A DNA stretch of 64,000 bases from assembly GCA_019119415.1 (NCBI GenBank), contig DWXB01000011.1, positions 54,282 through 118,281 on the forward strand. The letters run 5' to 3'. The translations under genes were made by a program, and so were the position numbers. Shown here one piece after another: positions 34,522-43,075 of the stretch (positions are counted from its first letter, which is position 1; the number at the start of each line of letters is the position of its first letter). Source of the DNA: Candidatus Ligilactobacillus avistercoris. GTDB lineage: Bacteria > Bacillota > Bacilli > Lactobacillales > Lactobacillaceae. Below the pieces are notes generated by a model that did no database searches, had not been told where the DNA came from, and was given only the letters and a program-made list of their open reading frames with translations.

Positions 34522-35787
34522 ATGAAATTTATAGGGAATTTAGATTTTGATGAATTCGAAGAATTTGAAATGCATCACCCCCAAGGCCGGTATATGCAGT
34601 CACGTGGACAATTGGAAATGAATAAAGTGTCCAAGCAAGTGGGCTGTATTGGAGTTGTCGATGACGATGACAAGGTGATTGCAGGTGCTTTTTATTTTAT
34701 TGACCATGCTCGAATGGGTGATATTTATTCAATCTGGGGTGGGCCACTGTTAGACTATGATAATGATGAGTTAGTTAATTTCTTTTTTAAGAGTGCTGAA
34801 AATTATTTCAAAAAACTAGGAGGAGTGGCTTTTCGGTTTACTCCAGTTCTTGATTTTCAGAAATTCGATGATGATGGGCAAATTATTGAGGAATATAATC
34901 AGCATGTTTTACGGCATTTAAAGGCTTTAGGCTACAGAAACGTTCCTCAAAATCCAATTACTGATAATCGGATGCCTAAGGTTGGAATGGGATATGAATA
35001 TAGAAAAGATCTCCGTGGAATAAAAAATGGTTGTGAGTTACGTTCAACTTACGATAAGCGTGCACGAAACGATGTTAGGCGGGCAGAGAAGTTTGGTGTG
35101 TATATAGAGAACGTTGATTATGACAATTTGGACGTATTTAAGAAGAATACAGCTAATACGGCTGAAAATCGATCATATCAGGATCAAACCCTTGAATTTT
35201 ATCAACATGCATACCAAAGTTTTGGAGATAATGTCATGTTTGTAGAGGTGAAATTGAATCTAGTTGATTTTATAAGCAAAAGGGAAAGTGAAATTACCTC
35301 TTTAAAAGCAACGGCTAATGAGCTTAAAGACCGTTTAGTAAGTACTGATTCTAAAAAAATGAAAAATAAATTTTCCCAGGCGACTAAACAGCTGGACAGA
35401 TTGAAGAACGTAGTTGACCGTGCTGAGAATGAGAAGAGTAAATATGGAGATATTGTGACCTTATCTGGGGGAATGTTTTATATTCAGCCTCAAGAGTTAG
35501 GTTACTTATTTAGTTTCACAAATAAGCAGTTTTCTAATTATTACGGCCAGCATTACTTAATGGATTATATGATGCAGCTAGCAATAAAAAAACATATTCC
35601 AACATATAATTTCTATATGGTAACGGGTTTATTCGATGGGTCGGACGGTGTGTTGAAGTTTAAGCAGCTCTTTAATGGTGCAACATACCGAACATTAGGA
35701 TGGTTCGAGAAGCCTTTACAACCCGTTAAATATTGCTTAGACCGAATAGTAAAAAAAGTGACAGGTCATGCCAATGATATTAGGTAA
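34522..35787 (+). CDS. FemABX-family peptidoglycan interpeptide-bridge aminoacyltransferase (second copy)
   Basis: A 421-residue paralogue of the preceding gene, with the same blocks in the same order: SIWGGPLLDYDNDELVNFF, YDKRARNDVRRAEKFGVYIE, a coiled-coil arm (about 250-310, SKKMKNKFSQATKQLDRLKN), LSGGMFYIQPQELGYLFSF and GVLKFKQLF. Pairs of FemABX enzymes usually add successive residues of a bridge (as MurM/MurN or FemA/FemB), so the two probably act in turn. The ribosome binding site is weak (GGAG is 17 bases away), which suggests coupling to the upstream gene. It has the AT-rich codon use of the block. Arginine often uses AGA or AGG. Confidence 0.87.
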   Translation: MKFIGNLDFDEFEEFEMHHPQGRYMQSRGQLEMNKVSKQVGCIGVVDDDDKVIAGAFYFIDHARMGDIYSIWGGPLLDYDNDELVNFFFKSAENYFKKLGGVAFRFTPVLDFQKFDDDGQIIEEYNQHVLRHLKALGYRNVPQNPITDNRMPKVGMGYEYRKDLRGIKNGCELRSTYDKRARNDVRRAEKFGVYIENVDYDNLDVFKKNTANTAENRSYQDQTLEFYQHAYQSFGDNVMFVEVKLNLVDFISKRESEITSLKATANELKDRLVSTDSKKMKNKFSQATKQLDRLKNVVDRAENEKSKYGDIVTLSGGMFYIQPQELGYLFSFTNKQFSNYYGQHYLMDYMMQLAIKKHIPTYNFYMVTGLFDGSDGVLKFKQLFNGATYRTLGWFEKPLQPVKYCLDRIVKKVTGHANDIR

Positions 35788-35812
35788 GAAAGTTAATGGG
35801 GGGTGAAACTTA

Positions 35813-36772
35813 ATGGAAAAACGAAGTGCAACAATTGATTTCTTTAGGGTAATTGCAGCCTTCCTGGTTGTAATAATTCATTCTGGACAGGTTCCCTTTC
35901 ATACAATTACAGTAACTATTGCGTTATACGCAGTTCCTTTTTTCATGCTAGTGACAGGATATTTTTATTTTAAAGCGCCATCAGTTGAAAAATTACGTAG
36001 AACGTTGAGAAAAGTATTATGGTTGTGGTTTATATGGATGATTATCTATTTACCTAACGCAATAAGAGTTATTATGCGCTGTTTAGTTCACGGAATTAAT
36101 CCACTTCATCTTATTTTATGGTCATTTTTTGGTGAAAGTATTTGTTACGGTGGAAGTTGGTATCTTCTTGCTGTTGCCTTTGGTTTGTTTGTGGTTGATT
36201 GGTTTAGGCGTCATAATCGGATGGGATTGTGTCATTTATTTGCATTAGTGGCTCTTGTTATTGGGTGCGGGTCAACTAATTATCGCCCATTAATGATTCA
36301 TTTGCCGCTGATGCACTATTACTGGGCAACAACGATGATTGTTGGTGTTTTATGGATGGATGTTGCATTTTTGATTGCAAAATACGAAAAATTTGTTTCC
36401 TATTTTAGTAGTTGGTGGTGGGTTATTGCAGCAATTGCGGTTACTTTTGCGGAATATTTATTTGTTAGTTATTTCACAGGGTATTCAAGTAATTTATATA
36501 ATGATATGTGGCTAACGTTACCAATCTCAATTGCTTGGATTTTTGCAGTCATCTTAAATCATCCATACTATAAACCGGCTAAAAATGTAATGAAACTTCG
36601 CGACTTTGCAACGCTATTATTTTTTATTCATTTTGGAGTAATAAATTTTGGAGATTTTTCGCATACAGTCTTAGGCTGTTTAGCAGCGGTTGGATGTGCT
36701 ACGGTTATCACGGGTGTCGTTTTAGTGTTGTCATATACGCATCAATTTCGTTTCCTAAAAAAGATTTATTGA
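35813..36772 (+). CDS. Acyltransferase-3 family membrane protein
   Basis: A 319-residue integral membrane protein with about ten helices. The N-terminus RSATIDFFRVIAAFLVVIIHSG holds the conserved arginine and histidine of the acyltransferase-3 family, and YAVPFFMLVTGYFYF follows. It has no SGNH or racemase domain, so it resembles WecH-like or VanT-membrane-domain-like O-acetyltransferases that act on surface glycans. The start follows GGGGGTG by about eight bases. It is the last gene of the AT-rich wall cluster behind two FemX genes, which suggests a cell-envelope substrate. The acceptor is unknown. Confidence 0.78.
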   Translation: MEKRSATIDFFRVIAAFLVVIIHSGQVPFHTITVTIALYAVPFFMLVTGYFYFKAPSVEKLRRTLRKVLWLWFIWMIIYLPNAIRVIMRCLVHGINPLHLILWSFFGESICYGGSWYLLAVAFGLFVVDWFRRHNRMGLCHLFALVALVIGCGSTNYRPLMIHLPLMHYYWATTMIVGVLWMDVAFLIAKYEKFVSYFSSWWWVIAAIAVTFAEYLFVSYFTGYSSNLYNDMWLTLPISIAWIFAVILNHPYYKPAKNVMKLRDFATLLFFIHFGVINFGDFSHTVLGCLAAVGCATVITGVVLVLSYTHQFRFLKKIY

Positions 36773-36917
36773 TTATTCACGAAAATTTAAATGGTTAGTT
36801 TCAAAAAAAACTCGTTTGTTAGGAATTTAACGTTTGTGTAATAGAAAAGACATTTTTGAGAGCGTATACTGTGGGATGGTTATTGCTACATAGATTCAAT
36901 ATTATCTGGAGGCTTTT

Positions 36918-38654
36918 ATGAAGAAGAAACAATTATTAACAGTGGCTGCTGTTGGGGCAGCTACGGTTGCTGCCGGAATGGGCGCAGCTAACGTTCACGC
37001 TGACTCTGTTACGGTTACCAAGCAACACATTGGTGACGAAACTAAGGTCACAACGACAACGCACCATGACGGTAAGAGCCAGTCACAGATTTCAAGTGAT
37101 AAGGCGGCCGTTGCTAGTCAAAAGCAGGTTGTCAGCAGCGCTAAGGCCAGCATGGACAGCGCCCAGAGTGTTGTTAACAACGACAAGACGAAGGTAAGTT
37201 CAGCACAGGCTAACGTTAACAACGCTAAGTCCAAGTTAGATAGTGCCCAGTCCAAGGTTAATGAACCGTCATCATTGAAGAACGACATGTCTAAACAGTC
37301 GCAGCGGATCAGCAGCGACAAGATGGCAATCGCTAACAAGCAAAACGATGTGAAGAATGACCAGGCAAAGGTTGCGCAGGACCAGCAACACAAGTTAACG
37401 CCAGAACAGCAGTCTAAGATTGATGCGGACAAGCAGGCGGTGACCGATGCGCAAAACAAGGTTAACCGGGACGAACAGAACGTTAAGAAGGCGGAAGCTG
37501 AAACGCCTGTAAACTTAACTCCTGCTGAACAGGAACAGTTGAATGAAATCAACAACTATCGGAAGGCTAATGGATTGGCTCCCTTAAAGGTTGCGGCTAA
37601 CTTGCAGAAGTTCGCTGAGGGGATTGCGGCTAACCCATATTATGAAAATAATGACCCCGCTATCGGTGACTGGTCAAAGGACTTTATTGATCCGATTGAA
37701 AGCTTAGGATATCCAAGTGGGGATCTTTCACTTGGTTGGGGACTTGAATCTAAGGATCAGGCGAAGGCTTGGTATACTGAATCCGATACGCTTGATGGTG
37801 CTGGTACTACCTACCATCATGACATGATGATGAATGGTTCGTATCAAAGTGTCGGTATTGCCTGGGTTGGCGGCGGTAAATATTATGGCACGTGGGTTAT
37901 TGCTTACGGCGCTGGTAATCCAATCGGTTCCAGTGATGTAGATAATTCTAATTTAACCGCTGCCCAAAACCAACTGAAGAACGACCAGCAGGCCCTGCAG
38001 GACGCGCAGAACCAGCTGAACAACGACGAACAAACCTTCGGCGTTAAGCAGTTAGAAAACGACCAGAAGCAGTTGCAGCAGGATCAGCAGGACTTAAACA
38101 ACCTGCAAAACGACCTGCAGGACGCGCAGAACCAGCTGGACAACGACCAGAAGACGTTGAACAGTATCACCCCAGCCGACATCGCTAACGCCAAGAAGGC
38201 CTTGACAGATGCCCAAAACGACTACAACAACGCAGTTCAGGCGCTCAACCAGGCTCAGGCTCAGGAAAACGCAGATCAGGCAACCTTAGCTAAGTACCAG
38301 GCGGCATACCAGGCTGCTTTGCAGAAACTGGACGAATTAGAAGCTACATTGAAGGCGGACGAACCATGCGACACAACGTCTGTTCAGTGGATTAAGGACC
38401 AGCAACCAATGACGAGTGCTGAGATTAGCAGTCGTTACGTCATGCGGTCAACCGCTAAGGCATCATACACAACCGGGAACGCCGATGTTGTATACGCCGA
38501 CACGGTGATGGCTAACAAGCAGGCCGCTAAGAAGGCGCTGCCAGACACAGGTGATGCCCAGAACAGTGCTGCTTCAATGGCAGGGATTCTGGGATTAGGA
38601 TTAGCTGGAATCTTAAGCATGTTTGGTTTAGCTGAGCGGAAGAAGCGGAACTAA
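36918..38654 (+). CDS. LPxTG-anchored CAP/SCP-domain surface protein with coiled coils
   Basis: A 578-residue secreted wall protein. It has a signal peptide (KKKQLLTVAAVGAATVAAGM, cleaved near VHA-DS) and a Lys/Gln/Asn/Ser-rich coiled coil to about 200. A CAP domain follows at about 200-335 (LNEINNYRKANGLAPLKV, YHHDMMMNGSYQSVGIAWVGG, YGTWVIAYGAG), then a second coiled coil to about 480 and a sortase signal LPDTG with a hydrophobic helix and RKKRN tail. CAP proteins of lactobacilli are surface proteins of mostly unknown activity. The domain lies between coils, as if held on a stalk. The gene has host-like codons, unlike the block before it, and its own GGAGG site. A binding or lytic role is not shown. 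Confidence 0.88.
   Translation: MKKKQLLTVAAVGAATVAAGMGAANVHADSVTVTKQHIGDETKVTTTTHHDGKSQSQISSDKAAVASQKQVVSSAKASMDSAQSVVNNDKTKVSSAQANVNNAKSKLDSAQSKVNEPSSLKNDMSKQSQRISSDKMAIANKQNDVKNDQAKVAQDQQHKLTPEQQSKIDADKQAVTDAQNKVNRDEQNVKKAEAETPVNLTPAEQEQLNEINNYRKANGLAPLKVAANLQKFAEGIAANPYYENNDPAIGDWSKDFIDPIESLGYPSGDLSLGWGLESKDQAKAWYTESDTLDGAGTTYHHDMMMNGSYQSVGIAWVGGGKYYGTWVIAYGAGNPIGSSDVDNSNLTAAQNQLKNDQQALQDAQNQLNNDEQTFGVKQLENDQKQLQQDQQDLNNLQNDLQDAQNQLDNDQKTLNSITPADIANAKKALTDAQNDYNNAVQALNQAQAQENADQATLAKYQAAYQAALQKLDELEATLKADEPCDTTSVQWIKDQQPMTSAEISSRYVMRSTAKASYTTGNADVVYADTVMANKQAAKKALPDTGDAQNSAASMAGILGLGLAGILSMFGLAERKKRN
37994..38147 (+). repeat. Direct repeat in the coiled-coil region of the CAP surface gene
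   Basis: A 34-base unit beginning CCTGCAGGACGCGCAGAACC at 37994-38027 recurs at 38114-38147 with a single base difference, 120 bases (40 codons) apart. Recombination between the copies would lengthen or shorten the stalk in frame. Confidence 0.85.
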
Positions 38655-38688
38655 ACCAAAGAACTATCCATTTTCGTATCAAGCAAGA

Positions 38689-38714
38689 AGCTACCGTTGC
38701 GACGGTAGCTTTTT
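38689..38714 (+). terminator. Terminator after the CAP surface gene
   Basis: AGCTACCGT-TGCG-ACGGTAGCT followed by TTTTGTTT. Confidence 0.9.
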
Positions 38715-38729
38715 GTTTACAATGAGAAA

Positions 38730-38759
38730 TTGACTGGTTTCCCCCAGACTTACTATAAT
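38730..38759 (+). promoter_or_regulatory. lepA promoter
   Basis: TTGACT (38730-38735), 18-base spacer and TATAAT (38754-38759), 36 bases before the lepA start. Confidence 0.75.
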
Positions 38760-38795
38760 AAGAACAATGATGACTGAACGGAAGGTAGGAGCACG

Positions 38796-40631
38796 ATGGA
38801 TTTAAAAGCAATGCAGGAGCGGCAGCGCCACATCCGCAATTTTTCGATTGTAGCCCACATTGATCACGGAAAGTCAACGCTTGCCGATCGGATCCTTGAG
38901 TTAACCGATACGGTTTCTAAGCGCGAAATGCAGGACCAACTGTTGGATTCAATGGATCTTGAGCGGGAACGGGGCATCACGATTAAGTTGAATGCGGTGG
39001 AGCTGCACTATACGGCGAAGGACGGGGAGACGTATATTTTCCATCTGATTGATACCCCCGGACACGTGGATTTTTCGTATGAGGTTTCCCGGAGCCTTGC
39101 AGCGTGTGAGGGGGCATTGCTGGTCGTTGATGCGGCGCAGGGGGTCGAGGCGCAAACGTTAGCGAACGTGTACCTGGCCCTGGACGATGACCTGGAAATT
39201 TTACCCGTAATCAATAAGATCGATCTTCCATCGGCGGAACCCGAAAAAGTGCGCAAGCAGATTGAGGACGTAATTGGGCTCGATGCCAGTGACGCCGTAT
39301 TAGCCAGCGCCAAAAAGGGGATTGGAATTGAGAAAATCCTCGAGCAGATTGTTCACCAGGTGCCCGCACCAACGGGTGATTTGCAGGCGCCGTTAAAGGC
39401 ATTAATCTTTGATTCGGTTTACGATGACTACCGGGGCGTTGTTCTAAGCGTCCGGATTGTTGAGGGAACCGTTCAGGCCGGCGATCGGATTAAACTGATG
39501 AATAGCGGCGCAGAGTACGAAGTCACCGAAGTGGGCGTAAACTCCCCGAAGCCGTTAAAACGGGACATGTTAATTGCCGGGGATGTTGGGTACATCACTG
39601 CCAGCATTAAGAATATCCAGGACACGCGGGTGGGGGATACCGTTACTAATGCGGATCACCCAACCGAGAAGCCGTTAGCTGGTTACCGGGAAATGAGCCC
39701 GATGGTATATTCTGGGCTATACCCCACGGATAACGCTAAGTATAACGATTTACGGGACGCCCTCGAAAAATTGCAGCTGAACGATGCGGCACTGGAATTT
39801 GAACCAGAAACTTCCCAGGCACTGGGCTTTGGGTTCCGGTGTGGGTTCCTCGGCTTACTCCACATGGACGTGATTCAGGAACGGTTAGAGCGGGAATTTA
39901 ACCTGAGTTTGATTACCACTGCCCCGTCGGTAACCTACGACGTTGAACTAACAAATGGGCAGCATAAGGCCGTGGCTAACCCGGCAGAAATGCCCCCCGC
40001 AACGGAAATCAAGCAGATTAACGAGCCCTTTGTAAAGGCGACAATTATGGTACCTAACGACTATGTTGGGGCGGTAATGGAATTGTGCCAACGGAAACGG
40101 GGCCAGTTTGACACGATGGAGTATCTCGACGACTACCGGGTAAATGTTATTTACGCCATGCCGTTGTCGGAAATCATCTTTGATTTCTTTGATAGGCTCA
40201 AGTCGAGTACTCGTGGTTATGCGTCACTTGATTACGAGTTGAACGGGACACGGCCGAGTGAACTCGTGAAAATTGATATTCTGCTCAATGGCGATAAGAT
40301 TGACGCCCTAAGTTTCATTGCGCATAAGGAATTTGCGGAAAAGCGTGGCCGGGAAATCGTGATGAAATTAAAGAAGATTATTCCGCGGCAAAACTTTGAA
40401 GTCCCGATTCAGGCGGCAATCGGTGCGAAAATTATTGCCCGAACCAATATTAAGGCTTACCGGAAAGACGTTACGGCCCGCATTCATACCGGTGACCCGG
40501 ACCGGCGGGCAAAGTTATTGGAGAAGCAGAAGCGGGGGAAGAAGCGGATGAAGGCCATCGGTAAGGTGGATGTTCCGCAGGAAGCCTTTATGGCGGTATT
40601 AAAAACCGACGAAGAGCTTGATAACAAGTAA
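38796..40631 (+). CDS. lepA: Elongation factor 4 (LepA)
   Basis: LepA (611 residues) is the ribosome-associated GTPase that back-translocates or remodels ribosomes. The G domain holds [13 protein letters not shown] (G1), DTPGHVDF (G3) and NKIDLPSA (G4). EF-G-like domains II, III and V follow. The C-terminal domain unique to LepA ends ARLHTGDP-like ([25 protein letters not shown]). The ATG follows GGTAGGAGC. It is full length, with its own consensus promoter. A small hypothetical gene follows 14 bases later. Confidence 0.97.
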   Translation: MDLKAMQERQRHIRNFSIVAHIDHGKSTLADRILELTDTVSKREMQDQLLDSMDLERERGITIKLNAVELHYTAKDGETYIFHLIDTPGHVDFSYEVSRSLAACEGALLVVDAAQGVEAQTLANVYLALDDDLEILPVINKIDLPSAEPEKVRKQIEDVIGLDASDAVLASAKKGIGIEKILEQIVHQVPAPTGDLQAPLKALIFDSVYDDYRGVVLSVRIVEGTVQAGDRIKLMNSGAEYEVTEVGVNSPKPLKRDMLIAGDVGYITASIKNIQDTRVGDTVTNADHPTEKPLAGYREMSPMVYSGLYPTDNAKYNDLRDALEKLQLNDAALEFEPETSQALGFGFRCGFLGLLHMDVIQERLEREFNLSLITTAPSVTYDVELTNGQHKAVANPAEMPPATEIKQINEPFVKATIMVPNDYVGAVMELCQRKRGQFDTMEYLDDYRVNVIYAMPLSEIIFDFFDRLKSSTRGYASLDYELNGTRPSELVKIDILLNGDKIDALSFIAHKEFAEKRGREIVMKLKKIIPRQNFEVPIQAAIGAKIIARTNIKAYRKDVTARIHTGDPDRRAKLLEKQKRGKKRMKAIGKVDVPQEAFMAVLKTDEELDNK

Positions 40632-40645
40632 GGGGCGAGCCACTT

Positions 40646-41020
40646 ATGGGAAAACAACCAGCGCAGCGGTATGTGCAGCCAAAGAATGTTCGTGAAGCAA
40701 TGACGGTGATTCAGGATTTGTTTAACCAGTACCGCCACGCACCACTGACAACGGAGTTACTGAACTACCATGACGGACTTATCCAACGGCTCCAGTCGGA
40801 TATTTTTGTTGCAGCACTGCGGGAAAATAATCCTGCACAACAGAAGCAGTTGGGGACGATGATTCAGGCGATGAAAAAGTGGCGGCAAATCCGGGTAAGC
40901 GGTCAGCCCTTTAACGGCAAAATGAAGAACTTTAAGTTAGTTACGAATAACGGCCCGCATTTCAAACAGCACGTCCATAAGATTAAGGGAAATCATAATT
41001 ACCGGGGAGTCCGGCATTAG
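40646..41020 (+). CDS. Hypothetical protein, 124 residues
   Basis: I do not recognise this protein. It is basic and soluble: a helical N-terminal two-thirds (VREAMTVIQDLFNQYRHAPL, then TTELLNYHDGLIQRLQSDIF) and a lysine- and histidine-rich C-terminus (HFKQHVHKIKGNHNYRGVRH). No signal peptide or membrane segment is seen. The helical N-terminal part loosely recalls small bacteriocin-immunity-type bundles, but nothing nearby supports that. It lies 14 bases after lepA behind AGGGGCGAG and 28 bases before an rRNA methyltransferase gene, so it is probably part of their transcript. Codon use is host-like. Confidence 0.7.
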   Translation: MGKQPAQRYVQPKNVREAMTVIQDLFNQYRHAPLTTELLNYHDGLIQRLQSDIFVAALRENNPAQQKQLGTMIQAMKKWRQIRVSGQPFNGKMKNFKLVTNNGPHFKQHVHKIKGNHNYRGVRH

Positions 41021-41048
41021 TTGAAGTGAAAGACGGAGGAAATTCTTT

Positions 41049-41828
41049 ATGGTAGAAGAGATTACTGCGCCGGGAAACCGGCGGGTTAAGGATTGGGCTA
41101 AGTTACAAACCAGTCGGGGCCGGAAAAAACAGCACCGGTATCTGTTAGAAGGATGGCACCTGGTGAGGGAGGCATTGGCCGCTCAGGCTGTCATTAATGA
41201 ACTAATCATCGTCGCTGATGAAATTAGTTTGTTGGACGATTTACCAATTCCGGGTGACTGCGAAGTGGTGACGATTACCCGGGAGATTGCGCAAAAAATT
41301 AGTTCAACGCCGAGCCCACAGGGTGTTTTTGCGGTTGCTCCCCTGGTTGATCAACAGCCCGTTACACCAGCTCAAGCACAGGGAGCATGGCTCTTTCTTG
41401 ATGGGGTGCAGGATCCGGGAAACATCGGCACAATGGTGCGAACAGCGGATGCGGCCGGGTTTAATGGGGTTGTCTTTGGCTCCGGCACGGCTGACTACCA
41501 TCAGCCCAAGATTATGCGTTCAATGCAGGGGAGTCAGTTTCACCTGCACCTGGTAACAACGTCCGATTTAGGAGAGTGGTTCACTACGTTTAGGAACCGT
41601 AAAATTCCGGTTTTTGGGAGTGAATTAAACGTGAATGCCCGTGATTACCGAACCGTCGGGCAGCATCAGGACTTTGCGTTGGTAATGGGAAATGAAGGAA
41701 ACGGGATGAGTGCTGATTTGCTTCACCAAACGGCGATGAACCTGTACATTCCAATCGCTGGCCAGGCGGAATCCCTGAACGTCGCGGTTGCGGCTGGGAT
41801 TTTGATGTTTCAGTTAATTGGCGGTTAA
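41049..41828 (+). CDS. TrmH/SpoU family RNA 2'-O-methyltransferase
   Basis: A 259-residue SPOUT methyltransferase that modifies a ribose in rRNA or tRNA. An N-terminal substrate-binding domain (KDWAKLQTSRGRKKQHRYLLEGWHLV style) precedes the knotted catalytic domain with motif 1 FLDGVQDPGNIGTMVRTADA, motif 2 LVMGNEGNGMS and motif 3 IPIAGQAESLNVAVAAGIL. It belongs to the YsgA/RlmB-like group often annotated as a 23S rRNA methyltransferase. The exact target cannot be read from sequence. The ribosome binding site is ACGGAGG. The family usually lies near pheST in Firmicutes, as here. Confidence 0.88.
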   Translation: MVEEITAPGNRRVKDWAKLQTSRGRKKQHRYLLEGWHLVREALAAQAVINELIIVADEISLLDDLPIPGDCEVVTITREIAQKISSTPSPQGVFAVAPLVDQQPVTPAQAQGAWLFLDGVQDPGNIGTMVRTADAAGFNGVVFGSGTADYHQPKIMRSMQGSQFHLHLVTTSDLGEWFTTFRNRKIPVFGSELNVNARDYRTVGQHQDFALVMGNEGNGMSADLLHQTAMNLYIPIAGQAESLNVAVAAGILMFQLIGG

Positions 41829-41854
41829 GAATCAGTAAGACCGTTGGTTCAGGC

Positions 41855-41883
41855 TTGAATTTTTACCGGGCACGGGCTACGAT
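41855..41883 (+). promoter_or_regulatory. Promoter of the HD-domain gene
   Basis: TTGAAT (41855-41860), 17-base spacer, TACGAT (41878-41883), 44 bases before the start at 41927. Confidence 0.5.
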
Positions 41884-41926
41884 ACGCATTGAAGCGGTTA
41901 ATTTGCTAATAAAGGAGTAGTTAATC

Positions 41927-42424
41927 ATGAAACAGGGAGAATGGAAGGCTGATCCAGTATATGTTGGGTACGTCCGTGACCTGCTTGTGCGGCCGGAAGT
42001 CCAGCGGTTAGCAAACTTTGTTCAGCACCACGCGACAACGCGGTTGGAACATTGTATTACGGTTTCTTATGAGAGTTATCGGATTGCCCGCCGGCTCCAC
42101 CTTGATGCCCGGGCAACCGCACGGGCAGGGTTATTGCATGATTTGTTTTACTATGATTGGCGAACGACTAAGTTTAGCTTAGGAACACATGCTTGGATTC
42201 ATCCCCGGATTGCATTGCGTAATGCGGAAAAAATTACGCCCCTAACCCCAAAAGAGCGTGATATTATCGTCAAGCATATGTGGGGAGCGACCATCGTTCC
42301 GCCGAAATATCCTGAGGGCTACGTGGTGACGATCGTTGATAAGTATGCTGCAATTGAGGAATATAGTACCCACGTATTAGCGGATACTAAGCACCTGGTT
42401 CAGCAACAGTTACCGACTAAATAA
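41927..42424 (+). CDS. HD-domain phosphohydrolase-like protein
   Basis: A 165-residue single-domain HD protein. The metal-binding set H...HD...D is visible: H42 (RLEHCITVSYESY), H71-D72 (ARAGLLHDLFYYD) and D138 (TIVDKYAAIEEY). Proteins of this size near pheST are annotated simply as HD-domain proteins; substrates are probably phosphomonoesters or nucleotides, but none can be named here. The ATG follows AAAGGAG by about ten bases. An HxlR-type regulator starts 17 bases downstream and is probably cotranscribed. Confidence 0.8.
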   Translation: MKQGEWKADPVYVGYVRDLLVRPEVQRLANFVQHHATTRLEHCITVSYESYRIARRLHLDARATARAGLLHDLFYYDWRTTKFSLGTHAWIHPRIALRNAEKITPLTPKERDIIVKHMWGATIVPPKYPEGYVVTIVDKYAAIEEYSTHVLADTKHLVQQQLPTK

Positions 42425-42441
42425 CTGAAAGGAATAATGTG

Positions 42442-42771
42442 ATGCAGACTGATTTTCAATTATGCCCGAAGTTTACGAAGATCTTTAGTATTCTCGGTAA
42501 GAAGTGGAACGGGTTGATTATCGACGTTCTCCTAACGGCGGGGCCGCAGCGTTTTCGCGATTTAGCGGCTAAAATTAATAAGTGTAGCGACCGTGTTCTT
42601 GTTGAGCGGTTAAAGGAATTAATCAAGGAAGGGCTTGTTGAAAAGGTGGCCGTTGAGGGCTGCTGCCGGGAGCAGTATCAGTTAACTAAGCGGGGGCAGG
42701 ATCTCCAAGCGATGATGACGGCTCTCCACGAATGGGCTGACAAGTGGTATACGGCTGATGACTGTGAGTAA
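42442..42771 (+). CDS. HxlR family transcriptional regulator
   Basis: A 109-residue winged-helix DNA-binding protein of the HxlR/DUF24 type. The family signature is clear: LCPKFTKIFSILGKKWNGLIIDVLL, RFRDLAAKINKCSDRVLVERLKELIKEGLV and YQLTKRGQDLQ. The conserved N-terminal cysteine (C8, in L-C-P) is the residue used for thiol-based sensing in relatives such as YodB and HypR. Further cysteines occur in KINKCSD, EGCCREQ and at the C-terminus, so redox or electrophile sensing is plausible. The ATG at 42442 is preferred to a GTG one codon earlier. Its targets are unknown. Confidence 0.85.
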   Translation: MQTDFQLCPKFTKIFSILGKKWNGLIIDVLLTAGPQRFRDLAAKINKCSDRVLVERLKELIKEGLVEKVAVEGCCREQYQLTKRGQDLQAMMTALHEWADKWYTADDCE

Positions 42772-42772
42772 C

Positions 42773-42802
42773 TTGACGCCTCCTAGGCTGACAGGTTAGA
42801 AT
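42773..42802 (+). promoter_or_regulatory. pheST promoter
   Basis: TTGACG (42773-42778), 18-base spacer, TAGAAT (42797-42802), just before the T-box leader; the -35 box abuts the stop of the HxlR gene. Confidence 0.6.
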
Positions 42803-42808
42803 TTAAAC

Positions 42809-43050
42809 GAAGATTTTAAAGGCAACGATGGAAAAGAGTAGTCGTTTGGCGAGTTCAGAGAGGGACCGGTGCTGGAAGGGTCCTCTCAATAAGCGATGAA
42901 GTTCACTTCCGGAGCTACTGTTGGGAGTTAATTAACGAAAAACAGTTCGGGACGCCCGTTATCCGTAAAGAGTGTTGGTGACTATGTGTTACCAAAACTA
43001 GGGTGGTACCGCGAAGCCTCGTCCCTATTTGGACGGGGCTTTTTTATTTT
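42809..43050 (+). promoter_or_regulatory. T-box leader (phenylalanine) controlling pheST
   Basis: A full T-box: stem I with AGAGAGGGACC...GGGTCCTCTC, a specifier region GATGAAGTTCACT whose TTC (42902-42904) fits phenylalanine, and the T-box AGGGTGGTACCGCG at 43000-43013. The terminator GCCTCGTCC / GGACGGGGC (43016-43039) is followed by TTTTTTATTTT. Uncharged tRNA-Phe should prevent the terminator from forming. Confidence 0.95.
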
Positions 43051-43075
43051 CCTTTATCTGGAAAGGGGTAGACTG

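Noticed and set aside
37118..37555. Cys/Ser/Leu-rich minus-strand frame in the CAP surface gene
   Set aside because: Reverse frame of coiled-coil codons; low complexity and no start signal.
42986..43075. Extended N-terminus of pheS
   Set aside because: The added 30 residues are encoded by the T-box and terminator; the ATG at 43076 has the proper ribosome binding site and family N-terminus.
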